Notes: a model not told the origin generated them from the sequence alone. Positions 49,262 to 59,229 are shown, counted from the stretch's first letter. The stretch is DNA of 64,000 bases from Coxiellaceae bacterium (GCA_029212925.1 JARGOB010000004.1:145118-209117), one strand, 5' to 3'. Numbers and translations: made by a program.

Positions 49262-50341
49262 TTAGCTTTCATCAAATTGCAATCTTTCCAGTATCACATG
49301 GTACTCACGGCTAACTTCATCTTTTAGCTCTTCAACTGTCGGTAAATGCAGTTGGTATTTTCTAGCAAAAATCTGCTTATTGTCTTCAGGCAGTGTATAT
49401 TTAACCGCTGATTCATTTTCTTTTGCACACAACAAAAGTCCTATTGTTGGGTTATCATCAGCCTGTTTAATCTCGCGATCGAAATAGTTTACATACATCA
49501 TCATTTGACCAACATCGCCATGATTTATTCGTTTTGTTTTCAAATCAATCACACAATATGCCTTTAGTATTGTGTGATAAAAAACCAAATCAGGTCGATA
49601 GTAATCACCATCCATTGCAATTCGTTTTTGCCTGCTAACAAAAGCAAAGCCACGGCCTAATTCAAGCAAAAATTCCTGCAAATGGTCGATGATAGCAGTT
49701 TCCAAACTAGTCTCAGTATATTGATGATGCTCTTTATAACCAAGAAAATCTAAAATCACCGGACTTTTCAAAGCGTCTTCCGGTTTTTCAATGATATGAC
49801 CTTTATTAGCTAGCTTCATCAACCACTCTTCATCCTTACTAGATGCGAGTCTTTCATATAGAAACGAAGTCATTTGACGGTCTAGCTCTGTAGTAGACCA
49901 ATAATTTTTATCAGCCTCAATCTCATAAAAATTACGTGCGCCCTCTCGGGACTCGCTCATTAACAGGCGATAATGAGTCCAGCATAAATTTCTCTTAAAA
50001 TCAATAATTTGAAATTCGTCACGAGGCTCGTGACCAATTCGCTCCTTAAAAGTCAGGTAGAATTTTCTCATATACTTAAGATTGGTTAAGCTAAACCCTT
50101 TGCCAAACTCACCTGTAAGTTTTTTTGACAAAGCCTCCAAAAGTGCTTTTCCGTACGACGCCCGCCCTTTACCCTTTTGCTCTTCTTCTACAATAAGGCG
50201 CCCAATGTGCCAATAAGCAATTATCTGCTCATGATTGACCATCTTAAGAACACGAGCTCGGGCCTGATGAACATAGTTGATAGCAGACTGACAAAGATTA
50301 TCAAATTTCTGATGTGATTCATTGATGGTCGTAATACTCAT
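49262..50341 (-). CDS. DUF1016 (YhcG-type) PD-(D/E)XK nuclease-domain protein
   Basis: 359 residues from ATG at 50341 (GGAAGG upstream). The N-terminal DUF1016 helical domain has YWHIGRLIVEEEQKGKGRASYG and FSLTNLKYMRKFYLTF. The C-terminal nuclease-like domain has RPDLVFYH and VIDLKTKRI, giving the PD...DxK active site. Members are frequent in variable islands and linked to DNA metabolism or defence, without a settled role. It sits between two copies of the VOC gene 3' end, so it was probably brought in by recombination at that site. Confidence 0.88.
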   Translation of the reverse strand: MSITTINESHQKFDNLCQSAINYVHQARARVLKMVNHEQIIAYWHIGRLIVEEEQKGKGRASYGKALLEALSKKLTGEFGKGFSLTNLKYMRKFYLTFKERIGHEPRDEFQIIDFKRNLCWTHYRLLMSESREGARNFYEIEADKNYWSTTELDRQMTSFLYERLASSKDEEWLMKLANKGHIIEKPEDALKSPVILDFLGYKEHHQYTETSLETAIIDHLQEFLLELGRGFAFVSRQKRIAMDGDYYRPDLVFYHTILKAYCVIDLKTKRINHGDVGQMMMYVNYFDREIKQADDNPTIGLLLCAKENESAVKYTLPEDNKQIFARKYQLHLPTVEELKDEVSREYHVILERLQFDES

Positions 50342-50458
50342 AAATACCTTCCTTACTTGGAAAATTTGGTACGACCACTCAATATGTGCCACGTATTGTA
50401 CATGAAAATCACGATTAGTAAATCACCGTGAATTAATAGTGAATACGCGATTCATTCA

Positions 50459-50540
50459 CACTACCACTCGAACTATTATGCCGCGTATATTATCGATCCT
50501 GATGGCCACAATATTGAAGCGGTGTGTCATGCGGGCTAAT
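50459..50540 (+). pseudogene. Duplicated 3' fragment of the VOC gene
   Basis: Bases 50459-50531 are identical to 49163-49235, followed by GCGGGCTAA, which completes a VCHAG-stop ending in frame. It has no start and no 5' part. It marks the far junction of the segment carrying the DUF1016 gene. Confidence 0.88.
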
Positions 50541-50558
50541 CAAACAATCAGCAGCTGC

Positions 50559-51779
50559 CTAATACAAAAAGCCAAACAAATATAAAGGAATCGTCCTAGC
50601 ATCACCCACCAATACATCATCAGCCACAACAAAGGCATTTGCTTCACCACTGATTTGGTAATTGGACTTGTTTTTTCCACCAATTTCAAACAAACAGCCC
50701 TCCACTTGAAAATCACCCTTGTGAGAATAAAAAATTTTTTGTTTTGCGTTTTTAACTTGATTAACAAAAAAAGCTTCTCTTACCTTACCGGTCATTTGTG
50801 CTTGAGTTTGTGGAAGATAAGCCGCATACATTAAATTGGTATTTTCAGGCAGCAATTTTTCTGGTGCTTTCAGGAATGCATTACCTCGTTTGTTTTTATG
50901 CAAACTGACTATCAATCCTGAGTGCTCCAACCAAGTAAGGTAGTCTATCGTCTGATCATAGCTTTTTGCCAACAGGCCGGACAATTTAGCAGGACTGAGC
51001 TCTCCAGGCGCCGAATTCAATATAAATTTATACGCTTTCTCTATCGTTTTTAATGTTGATGTCTTCAAATCGTGCAGCACAGATATATCCTCATAAATAA
51101 TTTTTTGCACAATGTTTTCTATGGTTTGAAATCGCTCATACTCCGTAGACAAAGCTGTAAAATAGAAATAATAACCTGACGCCAGATACTCTCGAAAATG
51201 CTTCAATATTTTTTTAACGGGTAAGCCTTCGGCTATCGTCATATGATTGCTGATTAATTCGTTCCAACTTATAACAGGCAATTGGTAATCATGATAGACA
51301 TCGAGGTACTCTCTAAATGACAGCCCGCTCAGATAATGCAACGTCACTCGCCGCGATAAATCAAATTTACTATGGATAATGTCGATCATCGAGCTGCCCG
51401 TAAACAAAACTTTTATCGACTTATATATATCCGCCATATTTTTAATTTCTTGCTCCCAATTAGGGTATTTATGAATCTCATCAATGCATAGCAGCTTAGT
51501 GTTCGTCTCTTTATAAAGATAATCAGCCACCTCTAACAAACTGCCTGTAGTAAAAAATGGCATATCAGCCGACACATATAGAGCACTACCCGCCGCTTGT
51601 TTGTTATGCTGATCCACCATATGAAGTAAGTACGTGGTCTTACCTATACCGCGCGACCCCAAAATACCGGTAATCATATTATCGAGGGTAACAGTCTGAA
51701 ACAGCTGCCGATCATAAAACGCTTGCGCCTGAAACTGCTCAAGAACAACTCTCTGGGTATCTAATAAACCTCTCATCAT
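50559..51779 (-). CDS. Stand-alone AAA ATPase, DUF4143-type
   Basis: 406 residues. Walker A GSRGIGKTT, Walker B LLCIDEIHKY, sensor VLFTGSSMIDI and the RRVTLHYLSGLSFREYL segment characterise this solitary ATPase family. The C-terminal domain ends with GDFQVEGCLFEIGGKNK, the usual nuclease-like segment. Two adjacent ATGs (51779, 51776) are possible starts behind AAGGTG. Distinct in sequence from the ATPases at 13027 and 31727. It directly abuts the duplicated VOC fragment. AT-rich. Confidence 0.85.
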   Translation of the reverse strand: MMRGLLDTQRVVLEQFQAQAFYDRQLFQTVTLDNMITGILGSRGIGKTTYLLHMVDQHNKQAAGSALYVSADMPFFTTGSLLEVADYLYKETNTKLLCIDEIHKYPNWEQEIKNMADIYKSIKVLFTGSSMIDIIHSKFDLSRRVTLHYLSGLSFREYLDVYHDYQLPVISWNELISNHMTIAEGLPVKKILKHFREYLASGYYFYFTALSTEYERFQTIENIVQKIIYEDISVLHDLKTSTLKTIEKAYKFILNSAPGELSPAKLSGLLAKSYDQTIDYLTWLEHSGLIVSLHKNKRGNAFLKAPEKLLPENTNLMYAAYLPQTQAQMTGKVREAFFVNQVKNAKQKIFYSHKGDFQVEGCLFEIGGKNKSNYQISGEANAFVVADDVLVGDARTIPLYLFGFLY

Positions 51780-51786
51780 TCACCTT

Positions 51787-51836
51787 TTATTCAATTGAGA
51801 TTGAATTATAGACTGATCATTAATCAATTACAATTG
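51787..51836 (-). promoter_or_regulatory. Inverted/direct ATTCAATTG repeats before the ATPase
   Basis: ATTCAATTG, ATTGAATT, ATCAATTA and CAATTGAAT recur within 50 bases just upstream of the minus-strand ATPase start. Their symmetry suggests operator half-sites overlapping the promoter. The AT-rich composition makes chance matches more likely. Confidence 0.35.
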
Positions 51837-51953
51837 AATTTACCATATAACTACTTGATTATATGTGTACGGCATACCCAAAATACAACCTCTATGGAGA
51901 CTGAACTGTCACCCACGCTACCACAAGCCACATAAAGCTGATATTCTTTCGGC

Positions 51954-53081
51954 ATGAAATCATCTCCCTATTATCAAGTCACACGCAAAGTCACGTTTGT
52001 TAACGCAGTGGTTAACTTAGTGCTTGCTGTTGTAAAAATCTTAGTCGGCTGGTTGGGCTATTCACACGCCTTAGTGGCGGATGGTCTGCACTCGTTGTCT
52101 GATCTCATCGCCGATGGATTGGTGTTTATTGCCGCCAAAATGGGCAGTCAATCACCGGATGAAGACCACCCTTATGGTCATCGTCGCATCGAAACCTTAG
52201 GCGCCATTATTATTTCCGTCGTATTAATCAGCGTTGGCGCACTTATTGTACTGGATGCTATCGGCAATCTTAGTCGCCCTCCGCTACATCATGCGCCTGA
52301 GTGGATCGTGATGATTGTGGCGATATTTTCAATCATCATTAATGAAGCCCTTTATCACTACGGCAAGCATTACGGCAAAAAAATTAATTCGCAGCTACTG
52401 ATCAGCACAGCGTGGCATAATCGCAGCGATGCCATGACATCCGTCATTGTTGTGGTCGCCGTAGCCGGAGCCATGTTGCATGTACAACACTTAGACGTCA
52501 TTGGCGCATTAATTATTGGGCTGATGATTTTATATGCTGGCGGTAAAATGATTTGGTCGTGCTTTCGTGAGCTGATTGACACCGGCGTCGATGACCAAAT
52601 GCTGCAACAAATAAGATCCACCATAAACGAAGTGGCTGGTGTCGTTGCCGTTCATCAATTACGCACACGCTCACTCGGCGGTGAAATCTTTATCGATATC
52701 CATATCCAAGTCGACCCACGCATTAGCGTATCTGAGGGGCATTATATCGGTGAAAAAGTACACCATCACCTAGTTAAAACTATCGATCATGTGAGCGACG
52801 TCACTGTACATATCGATCCAGAAGATGATGAAACGCAGCAACCGTGTGAGGACCTACCGGACAGGCCGACACTACTATCTACACTTCATAACAGCTGGCA
52901 AAATCTGTCCGAATATACCGCCATTGAACGCATCATTATTCATTACTACGACGGTAAAATTGATTTGGATATTTACATCAATAAAAAAGATATCGACCAC
53001 CAAATACGACAACAGTATTTTGATGCACTGCCACCGTCAATGCACTTTATTAAACACATTAATCTTTATCATGCTATTTGA
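51954..53081 (+). CDS. Cation diffusion facilitator (FieF-like) metal exporter
   Basis: 375 residues with six hydrophobic helices. The metal site in HALVADGLHSLSDLIADG (helix 2, HxxxD type) and HNRSDAMTSV (helix 5), with DEDHPYGHRRIETLG between, fits Zn/Fe-exporting CDF proteins. The cytosolic C-terminal dimer domain (about 210-285) is followed by a ~90-residue extension beginning DDETQQPCED that typical FieF (300 residues) lacks. Metal specificity is not certain. Confidence 0.9.
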   Translation: MKSSPYYQVTRKVTFVNAVVNLVLAVVKILVGWLGYSHALVADGLHSLSDLIADGLVFIAAKMGSQSPDEDHPYGHRRIETLGAIIISVVLISVGALIVLDAIGNLSRPPLHHAPEWIVMIVAIFSIIINEALYHYGKHYGKKINSQLLISTAWHNRSDAMTSVIVVVAVAGAMLHVQHLDVIGALIIGLMILYAGGKMIWSCFRELIDTGVDDQMLQQIRSTINEVAGVVAVHQLRTRSLGGEIFIDIHIQVDPRISVSEGHYIGEKVHHHLVKTIDHVSDVTVHIDPEDDETQQPCEDLPDRPTLLSTLHNSWQNLSEYTAIERIIIHYYDGKIDLDIYINKKDIDHQIRQQYFDALPPSMHFIKHINLYHAI

Positions 53082-53183
53082 GCTCGCTGGTTTATCTTGT
53101 TTACCAGGATACTATCAGTTAAATTAACCGTAGAATGAATAACCATAGTGAATCCGTACGTTACGGCAAGGTGGGCAGGGGAT

Positions 53184-53242
53184 CCATTTTACGGAAGTAA
53201 AGCGCAGCGCAGTGAAACGTAGCGAGCCATGAAGTAAAATGG
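53184..53242. repeat. Palindromic repeat element, family A, copy 2
   Basis: CCATTTTACGGAAGTAAAGCG...GAGCCATGAAGTAAAATGG matches the core of the element at 10320-10379 with few differences. The outer arms differ between copies. It lies in the 243-base gap before sbcB, which has no other feature I can support. Confidence 0.8.
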
Positions 53243-53324
53243 ATACGCTGTTCGCCAATCACTACCCATACACAATTCACAATATATTCTTCACCCTGCT
53301 TAAATAAAATTAAAAAGTGAAAAC

Positions 53325-54755
53325 ATGAAACAAACCTATTTATTTTATGACCTAGAAACCAGCGGCCTTAACCCCTGCTTCGATCAAGTCATGCAATTCG
53401 CAGCGATTCGCACAGATTTACAATTTAATGAAATCGAACGTCATGAATTTTTTGTTCAGCTCAATCCGGACGTTATCGCCTCCCCTATCGCGCTGTCTAT
53501 TCATCAAGTGAGCCTGGATGACATTAAAGATGGCGATAATGAATGCGTTGCGATTAAAAAAATACATGCCATGTTGAATAAACCAGGTACAATAAGTGTG
53601 GGCTATAACACACTAGGCTTCGATGATGAGTTCTTGCGCTTCTCTTTTTATCGCAACCTATTACCGAGTTACACTCACCAATATGCCAATAAATGCAGTC
53701 GCATGGATATTTACCCGATTACTGTACTGTATTATTTATTTGCCAATGACTCCTTGCAATGGCCCGAACGTAATGGGCGCAGGTCACTGAAACTTGAAGA
53801 CATCAATGGCGCCAATAACCTAGCCACAGGCCAAGCACATAATGCGTTAGTCGATGTTGAAGTCACTATTGCATTAGCTAAAAAGTTAGCCGAAAAACAA
53901 GATATGTGGCAGTATGTTTTGGGTTACTTTGAAAAACAAACGGACCTCACCCGCATTAACCAATTGCCGGTAGCTTTTTCTAATATACAGCCGTTTCATG
54001 AAGCCATTGCCGTACAAGGCAGTCTAGGTTATCGCAATAACTTTTGTGCCCCAGTGCTGCATATCGGTCAACACAAGCATTATAAAAATCAATCTTTATG
54101 GTTGCGCTTAGACAACGAAGATTTAAGCACTCTAACCCATGATACCATTGCTGATAAAACCTTCGTGATTAAGAAACGCGCTGCCGAACCACCGATTATT
54201 TTACCCACTAAGGCGCGCTACCTAACACAAATCAACCAAGAACGTCTTGACCTAGCCGAACGCAACAAACAATTTTTACACGACAATCCAGAAACACTGC
54301 AAGCCATTCAACAGCACCATCAACATTTTACGTTTGATAAAGTGGATGGCGCCGATATCGACAGCGAACTGTATCAAATTGATTTTCCATCACGCGCTGA
54401 TACGCAATTGTGCCAACGCATACATCGATCGCCACCCGCCAAATGGTCGCAATTGGCCGAGCAATTTGAACAACCGATTTACCAACGCATCGTAGATCGC
54501 TTACTGGCACGACACTATCCTGAGCACTGCAGCGCAGAACAAAAACAACAATTCGACCAGTACTTAAGTGACATTGCTGATGCAGACAAACAACGTAAAG
54601 ACTTTCGCGGACAACTGCAACTCAGCCTCAGTAAAGCCAAACAGCAACTGGCTGAGTTACTGCAAAAACCTGATTTAAGCCAACATCAGCGCGATTTGCT
54701 TGACGCTTATCAACAGTATTTAATAGGCTATACTGTCAGCCAGCCGATATCTTAA
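53325..54755 (+). CDS. sbcB: Exodeoxyribonuclease I
   Basis: 476 residues (E. coli 475). Single-strand 3'-5' exonuclease of recombination and mismatch repair. DEDD motifs: FYDLETSGLNP (Asp, Glu), GYNTLGFDDEFLR and GQAHNALVDVEVTI. The SH3-like and C-terminal helical domains follow, with RADTQLCQRIHRSPPAKW near residue 360. It has its own ribosome site and is followed by a small secreted protein gene 10 bases later. Confidence 0.95.
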   Translation: MKQTYLFYDLETSGLNPCFDQVMQFAAIRTDLQFNEIERHEFFVQLNPDVIASPIALSIHQVSLDDIKDGDNECVAIKKIHAMLNKPGTISVGYNTLGFDDEFLRFSFYRNLLPSYTHQYANKCSRMDIYPITVLYYLFANDSLQWPERNGRRSLKLEDINGANNLATGQAHNALVDVEVTIALAKKLAEKQDMWQYVLGYFEKQTDLTRINQLPVAFSNIQPFHEAIAVQGSLGYRNNFCAPVLHIGQHKHYKNQSLWLRLDNEDLSTLTHDTIADKTFVIKKRAAEPPIILPTKARYLTQINQERLDLAERNKQFLHDNPETLQAIQQHHQHFTFDKVDGADIDSELYQIDFPSRADTQLCQRIHRSPPAKWSQLAEQFEQPIYQRIVDRLLARHYPEHCSAEQKQQFDQYLSDIADADKQRKDFRGQLQLSLSKAKQQLAELLQKPDLSQHQRDLLDAYQQYLIGYTVSQPIS

Positions 54756-54765
54756 AGAGAGAAAC

Positions 54766-55272
54766 ATGATGAACAACCAAATCAGATTAAGCGTAACTGG
54801 ACTGGCATTAACGGCGTTAGTTGGCACTGCTTATGCCTACGATGGCTTTAATGACTGCAGTCGATATTCAGGTTTAAACGACAGTCAACGCAGCACGTAC
54901 AAGCAAAGCAGTATCTGCGTGCCTGTAGCAAACGTATCTGGCCAAGAGATTTCCGTGACATTACTCAACAGTAAAACACAGGGCGACACCCGTACAATTA
55001 ACAATGGCAACGTCGGTGAATTTACACATAACAACCAAGTACCACGCGGCACAGCATTCAATATTGTCGTCAAAAATGCTAAAGGCAAAGTGATTTATGA
55101 TTCTGTCAAAGGTAAAGATGCTAAAGCCATTAATTTAATGGGCTTAATGTGTTTAAAAAATAATGACAATATAAAGTGTGTTCCTTGGGTTGCCATCAAA
55201 CCTCAAAAGCAAGTGCCCTTTACCAGCACTGATGCTGAGGGCAAAAACAAAAACCCCGAAGGACTGAATTAG
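54766..55272 (+). CDS. Secreted protein of unknown function
   Basis: 168 residues with a Sec signal peptide (NNQIRLSVTGLALTALVGTAYA, cut before YDGF). The mature part has four cysteines (DCSRYSG, SSICVPV, LMCLKN, IKCVPW), probably two disulfides, and a beta-rich profile (NVSGQEISVTLL, NGNVGEFTHNNQVPRGTAFNIVVKNAKGKVIYD). No family recognised. It overlaps the convergent transporter gene by 4 bases. Confidence 0.75.
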   Translation: MMNNQIRLSVTGLALTALVGTAYAYDGFNDCSRYSGLNDSQRSTYKQSSICVPVANVSGQEISVTLLNSKTQGDTRTINNGNVGEFTHNNQVPRGTAFNIVVKNAKGKVIYDSVKGKDAKAINLMGLMCLKNNDNIKCVPWVAIKPQKQVPFTSTDAEGKNKNPEGLN

Positions 55273-56711
55273 TGCGGAATCAATTTCTTCATTAACGGCA
55301 CAAAACACATCAGCACTAGACCTAGCGCAATCACACTAACGCCAACAATCACAAACAGATGGTCATACACCTGATTAGAAGCATGCAATGTATAGTGAGT
55401 CGGCACAACCACCAACCCTGCCATACTAGCCCCCACCACCGCAGCCAGCCCTTGATACAACTGCCACACACCCATCATTTCACCTTCTTTACCAGGTGGC
55501 GATAATTTACCGACCATTGAAATCCCTATCGGCCCAACAAATAACTCACTGGTAGCAAAAAATGCATATGTTGCCACCATCCAGAAAAACGGCAGCTTAT
55601 TGCCACCACCAAATACATGCGTGCCTAATACTAACCATAAAAAAGCCAACCCCATCACACACAGTGAAAAAGAAAACTTAAATAATAATGGCAACTCCAA
55701 ACCACGCGAATTTAAATGCAACCACATGCGGCTCATGATTAAACCAATTAATATAATAAACGTGCCTTCAAACGCGAAGAAAGATGTCGCCGGTACTGTA
55801 ATACCAAACACATGACGATCAACATTTTGTGAAATAAACACTGAAATCAATGAAGGCTCTAAATTATATAATGTCCAAAACGCAATGGAAACCAACACTA
55901 AAATCATAAACGCTAATATTTTATAGCGCTTACGCTTATCTTTATACGAAAAAGCCAGCCAAACGACAGCAATTAAAGCAATGATACATAAAGCATACAT
56001 CACCCAGTCATTCACCACGGTATAGTTCAGCAATAATGCACCAATGGGAACACCTACTACCATTGCTGCAATCAAACACGTCAATGACTTGCCTGTAGAC
56101 ATTGAATGATAAAATACTCGCTTACTGTGAAATTGCATTGATCTGATTTTATAAAAAAACAACAGCATGCCGATAAATACCACAGCAGCATCTAATGCCA
56201 TTTCCATATTAAAGTTAAAGCGACTGGCTACATAACCACCCAAGGCAATACCAATCACAGCACCCAGATTAAATAACAAGTAAAAATAAGTAAAACCACT
56301 TTCGCGCTTGGTGTCATGCTTAGCGTAACCGTAATCGACTAAGCACCATAACGCCGGCGTAAATAAACCATTACCCACAACAAACATTGATAAACCAATG
56401 CGGTTTAACCAGGGTTCAGGGCAAGCTAAGCATATTAACCCAATGACAATAACGACAATACCCACACCAGTCGCAGGTTTATAGCCACACTTACTCGATA
56501 AATAGCCACCAATCAATGGCAGCGTCCACATCATGGACGCAAAAGCGCCGAAAATGGCATAAGCTCTTTTTAATGGCAAGTGCTCAGCCTGATGTAAATG
56601 CAACACCAGCGATGCCAATAAGCTGCCAAAACTAAACATAAAAAATGAAAAGATTAGCGCAAACCACCATAGATTAACGGGGTGTTTTTGATTATGCGTT
56701 TTATTCGTCAT
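55269..56711 (-). CDS. POT-family proton-dependent peptide transporter
   Basis: 480 residues, about 14 hydrophobic helices. N-terminal FSFGSLLASLVLHLHQAEHLPLKRAYAIFGAFASMMWTLPLIGGYL, TYFYLLFNLGAVIGIALGGYVAS (the PTR2 segment) and helix-10 region EGEMMGVWQLYQGLAAVVGA fit POT carriers. The normal ExxERFxYY of helix 1 is missing (FFMFSFGSLLAS), as in divergent intracellular-bacterial members. It probably imports di- or tripeptides from the surroundings. Convergent with the secreted-protein gene. Confidence 0.85.
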   Translation of the reverse strand: MTNKTHNQKHPVNLWWFALIFSFFMFSFGSLLASLVLHLHQAEHLPLKRAYAIFGAFASMMWTLPLIGGYLSSKCGYKPATGVGIVVIVIGLICLACPEPWLNRIGLSMFVVGNGLFTPALWCLVDYGYAKHDTKRESGFTYFYLLFNLGAVIGIALGGYVASRFNFNMEMALDAAVVFIGMLLFFYKIRSMQFHSKRVFYHSMSTGKSLTCLIAAMVVGVPIGALLLNYTVVNDWVMYALCIIALIAVVWLAFSYKDKRKRYKILAFMILVLVSIAFWTLYNLEPSLISVFISQNVDRHVFGITVPATSFFAFEGTFIILIGLIMSRMWLHLNSRGLELPLLFKFSFSLCVMGLAFLWLVLGTHVFGGGNKLPFFWMVATYAFFATSELFVGPIGISMVGKLSPPGKEGEMMGVWQLYQGLAAVVGASMAGLVVVPTHYTLHASNQVYDHLFVIVGVSVIALGLVLMCFVPLMKKLIPH

Positions 56712-56743
56712 TGCAGCTCCTTAACCCCCTTACGCGTGTGAAA

Positions 56744-57412
56744 TTAGCACACCTTTTGGCGAATATAATTTGGCTCTAGTTGCAAAGCTGTTACCGCTTT
56801 GCCTTTACTCAACGCATCATCAGCTAATGCTAATAATGATTTCGCCTCAGGATAAAGCTCACTGCCCTCAACGGTCAGCTGGCAATGATCCGGATGCTTT
56901 ATTTCATCTTTATAAGCTGACCAAGCATTACCCACCAACTGCCATTCGCCTTCGTGCTGACACTGCCACGCACCCGGCGCTACCAATTGATCGTCGCTGA
57001 CAGACTGCATAACGCCATCGATGAGTGTAAAAAAACCGCAATAAATTTCATCCATGCGCGCATCCCAAGCGGCAATCACTTGCTGATAGCCTAATCGCTC
57101 ATACGCTGTTTGCGCCAGAATTTGTAAAGTTGATAGACCAACAACCGGTTTTTGACACGCATAAGCCAGACCTTGTGCCACCGAAACCGCTAGACGTACC
57201 CCCATAAAACTGCCTGGGCCAATACCGCAGGCAATCACATCCAAATCATTAAAACCTAAACCATCACGCGATAGCAGCTCATCAATCGTTGGTAATAATA
57301 ATTGAGAGTGTTGACGCGGCGCAATTTGGTGGCACTCCAATTGCAAATCACCTACTTGCAAAGCCACTGAACAGGCATTGGTTGCTGTGTCGAATGCAAG
57401 GATATTGGTCAT
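56744..57412 (-). CDS. tsaB: t6A tRNA modification protein TsaB
   Basis: 222 residues. ASKHA-fold partner of TsaD in making N6-threonylcarbamoyladenosine at position 37 of ANN-reading tRNAs. NILAFDTATNACSVAL, PTIDELL and CGIGPGSFMGVRLAVSVAQGLAY are the family motifs. Its start shares one base with the preceding lipoprotein stop (TAATG). Confidence 0.95.
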   Translation of the reverse strand: MTNILAFDTATNACSVALQVGDLQLECHQIAPRQHSQLLLPTIDELLSRDGLGFNDLDVIACGIGPGSFMGVRLAVSVAQGLAYACQKPVVGLSTLQILAQTAYERLGYQQVIAAWDARMDEIYCGFFTLIDGVMQSVSDDQLVAPGAWQCQHEGEWQLVGNAWSAYKDEIKHPDHCQLTVEGSELYPEAKSLLALADDALSKGKAVTALQLEPNYIRQKVC

Positions 57413-57951
57413 TAACGAATTTCTCTCGGTGCCACAGCGCGCACACTGATATCGACATCATCCAGCGCAACATAACCCGTGCTATTCACACCATAATAGG
57501 TAAAGCCATGTCTCCACACCGGATTGTAATTAAAGAACAAGGTGCCTTCTTGATCAGACACTTTATAACGACTGGGGTCAAACGATAACACTTGCGCGTT
57601 ATAACACACTGTCAGATTGGCTTGTGTAGCTTTTTCAACCGCAATCAATGGCACTTGACGGCATTGTCCTTGGCGTAAGAAAAATTTGGTACTGTAGAAA
57701 CGAGATGAATCAAAGTCAGGTGGCATTTTCGCCGTTCCACCCGACAACTTCACACTGATTTTGGTTGCGCCTGGTTGATACTGCCGATGGCGCTGAAAAC
57801 GCTTAATTTGACGGTAATGGTCGCGGTATTCACGTTGCTGTTTAGGATTCAGTTGATTCCACTGCTGCTGGCTCAGCCCCATATCGCCTCGCGATACACA
57901 ACCGGCTAACACAACCGTTCCTAACACGCCCAACATTGGCAAAAATTTCAC
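57412..57951 (-). CDS. Lipoprotein of unknown function
   Basis: 179 residues from GTG at 57951, with GGAGAG upstream; the frame to 57987 adds residues before the signal. Lipobox LAGC follows a hydrophobic segment (FLPMLGVLGTVVLAGC), so it is an envelope lipoprotein. Next is a Gln/Arg-rich region (about 25-60) resembling LSQQQWNQLNPKQQREYRD, then a beta-rich domain with two further cysteines (GQCRQV, TVCYNA). I do not recognise the family. Coupled to tsaB. Confidence 0.75.
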   Translation of the reverse strand: MKFLPMLGVLGTVVLAGCVSRGDMGLSQQQWNQLNPKQQREYRDHYRQIKRFQRHRQYQPGATKISVKLSGGTAKMPPDFDSSRFYSTKFFLRQGQCRQVPLIAVEKATQANLTVCYNAQVLSFDPSRYKVSDQEGTLFFNYNPVWRHGFTYYGVNSTGYVALDDVDISVRAVAPREIR

Positions 57952-58023
57952 GTTTCTCTCCAAAAAGTTGCAATCACCCACTTGCATGCTACCCTAAGCA
58001 CACTTCGATACGGGCGGGAATCA

Positions 58024-59229
58024 ATGACAGCTGATATTATCAACCATCTAGAGACTGAAATCTATACTGTTGCACAATTTAACCATGACAGCCGAGTATT
58101 ACTCGAAAATACGTTTGGTCAAATTTGGATTACTGGGGAAATTTCCAATCTGGCACGTCCCGCATCTGGTCATTTATATTTCACATTGAAAGATGAAAAA
58201 GCCGCAGTGCGTTGCGCATTATTTCGCAACAGTCGTCGTAACACACCAACCGACCTGGACAATGGCATGCAAGTCATTGCGCATGCGCGTGTTAGCCTGT
58301 ATGAACCGCGCGGTGATTTTCAATTGATTGTTAATAGTCTCGAGCCGGCTGGCCTCGGTTTATTACAGAAAAAATTTGAACAATTAAAGAAACAATTACA
58401 CGCTGAAGGTTTATTTGAAAACGACCGCAAACAAACCATTCCTAGCGCACCGCATACAATCGGTCTCATCACTTCACCTAAAGGTGCTGCCATACACGAT
58501 GTATTAAAAGTACTCAAGCGCCGCCATGCTAACACGGAAGTTGTTATTTACCCAAGCCTCGTACAAGGCGAACAAGCCGCCGGTAATATATGCCATATGA
58601 TAGAGCTCGCCAACCAACGCCAAGAATGTGACGTTATTTTGCTCACACGTGGTGGCGGTTCATTGGAAGACTTATGGTGCTTTAATGAAGAATCGGTAGC
58701 GCGCGCCATTGCAGCCAGTGACTTGCCGATTGTGTCCGCCGTTGGCCATGAGGTGGATTTTACCATTGCTGATTTTGTTGCGGATTTACGTGCTGCCACG
58801 CCGTCAGCTGCGGCGGAATTACTCAGCCCCGACCAAGCGGCACTAAAACGCCAACTCGCGACAGCACAAAAAAAATTGGGTTATTTATTACAGCAACAAT
58901 TACAATACAAGCAATTATTATTGGATAAGCTTAAAGCGCGCTTGCCGCGGCCCGATGCTATTTTGCAACAACAAATCCAAACCGTTGATCATCTGCAAAT
59001 GCGCTTACAACAAGCGATGCAACACACGACGCATGAGGTAAAACAGCGGCTGGCTTACAACAGTGGCTTATTAAATTCGTTAAGTCCTTTGAATACTTTA
59101 TCGCGCGGTTATGCGATTATGTCACAAGGTGACAAAGCGATTAGCTCGGTTAAACAGATTAATAAAGATCAGCCGCTAGTGGCACGCATGCATGATGGTG
59201 AGTTATTGTTGAACGTTAAAACCTCATAG
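58024..59229 (+). CDS. xseA: Exodeoxyribonuclease VII large subunit
   Basis: 401 residues (E. coli 456) from ATG at 58024. N-terminal OB fold (TVAQFNHDSRVLLENTFGQIWITGEISNLARP), then the catalytic domain with GLITSPKGAAIHDVL and LLTRGGGSLEDLWCFNEE, then VGHEVDFTIADFVADLRAATPSAAAEL and a coiled coil (about 270-350). The C-terminus has the STLSRGYAI-type SPLNTLSRGYAIM segment. Part of its 3' end (59161-59197) recurs in degenerate form at 60749-60785. xseB is not adjacent. Confidence 0.94.
   Translation: MTADIINHLETEIYTVAQFNHDSRVLLENTFGQIWITGEISNLARPASGHLYFTLKDEKAAVRCALFRNSRRNTPTDLDNGMQVIAHARVSLYEPRGDFQLIVNSLEPAGLGLLQKKFEQLKKQLHAEGLFENDRKQTIPSAPHTIGLITSPKGAAIHDVLKVLKRRHANTEVVIYPSLVQGEQAAGNICHMIELANQRQECDVILLTRGGGSLEDLWCFNEESVARAIAASDLPIVSAVGHEVDFTIADFVADLRAATPSAAAELLSPDQAALKRQLATAQKKLGYLLQQQLQYKQLLLDKLKARLPRPDAILQQQIQTVDHLQMRLQQAMQHTTHEVKQRLAYNSGLLNSLSPLNTLSRGYAIMSQGDKAISSVKQINKDQPLVARMHDGELLLNVKTS

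Noticed and set aside
49163..50531. Transposon target-site duplication at the VOC gene
   Set aside because: 73 bases is too long for a transposition duplication and the copies end in different codons, so gene-end recombination fits better.
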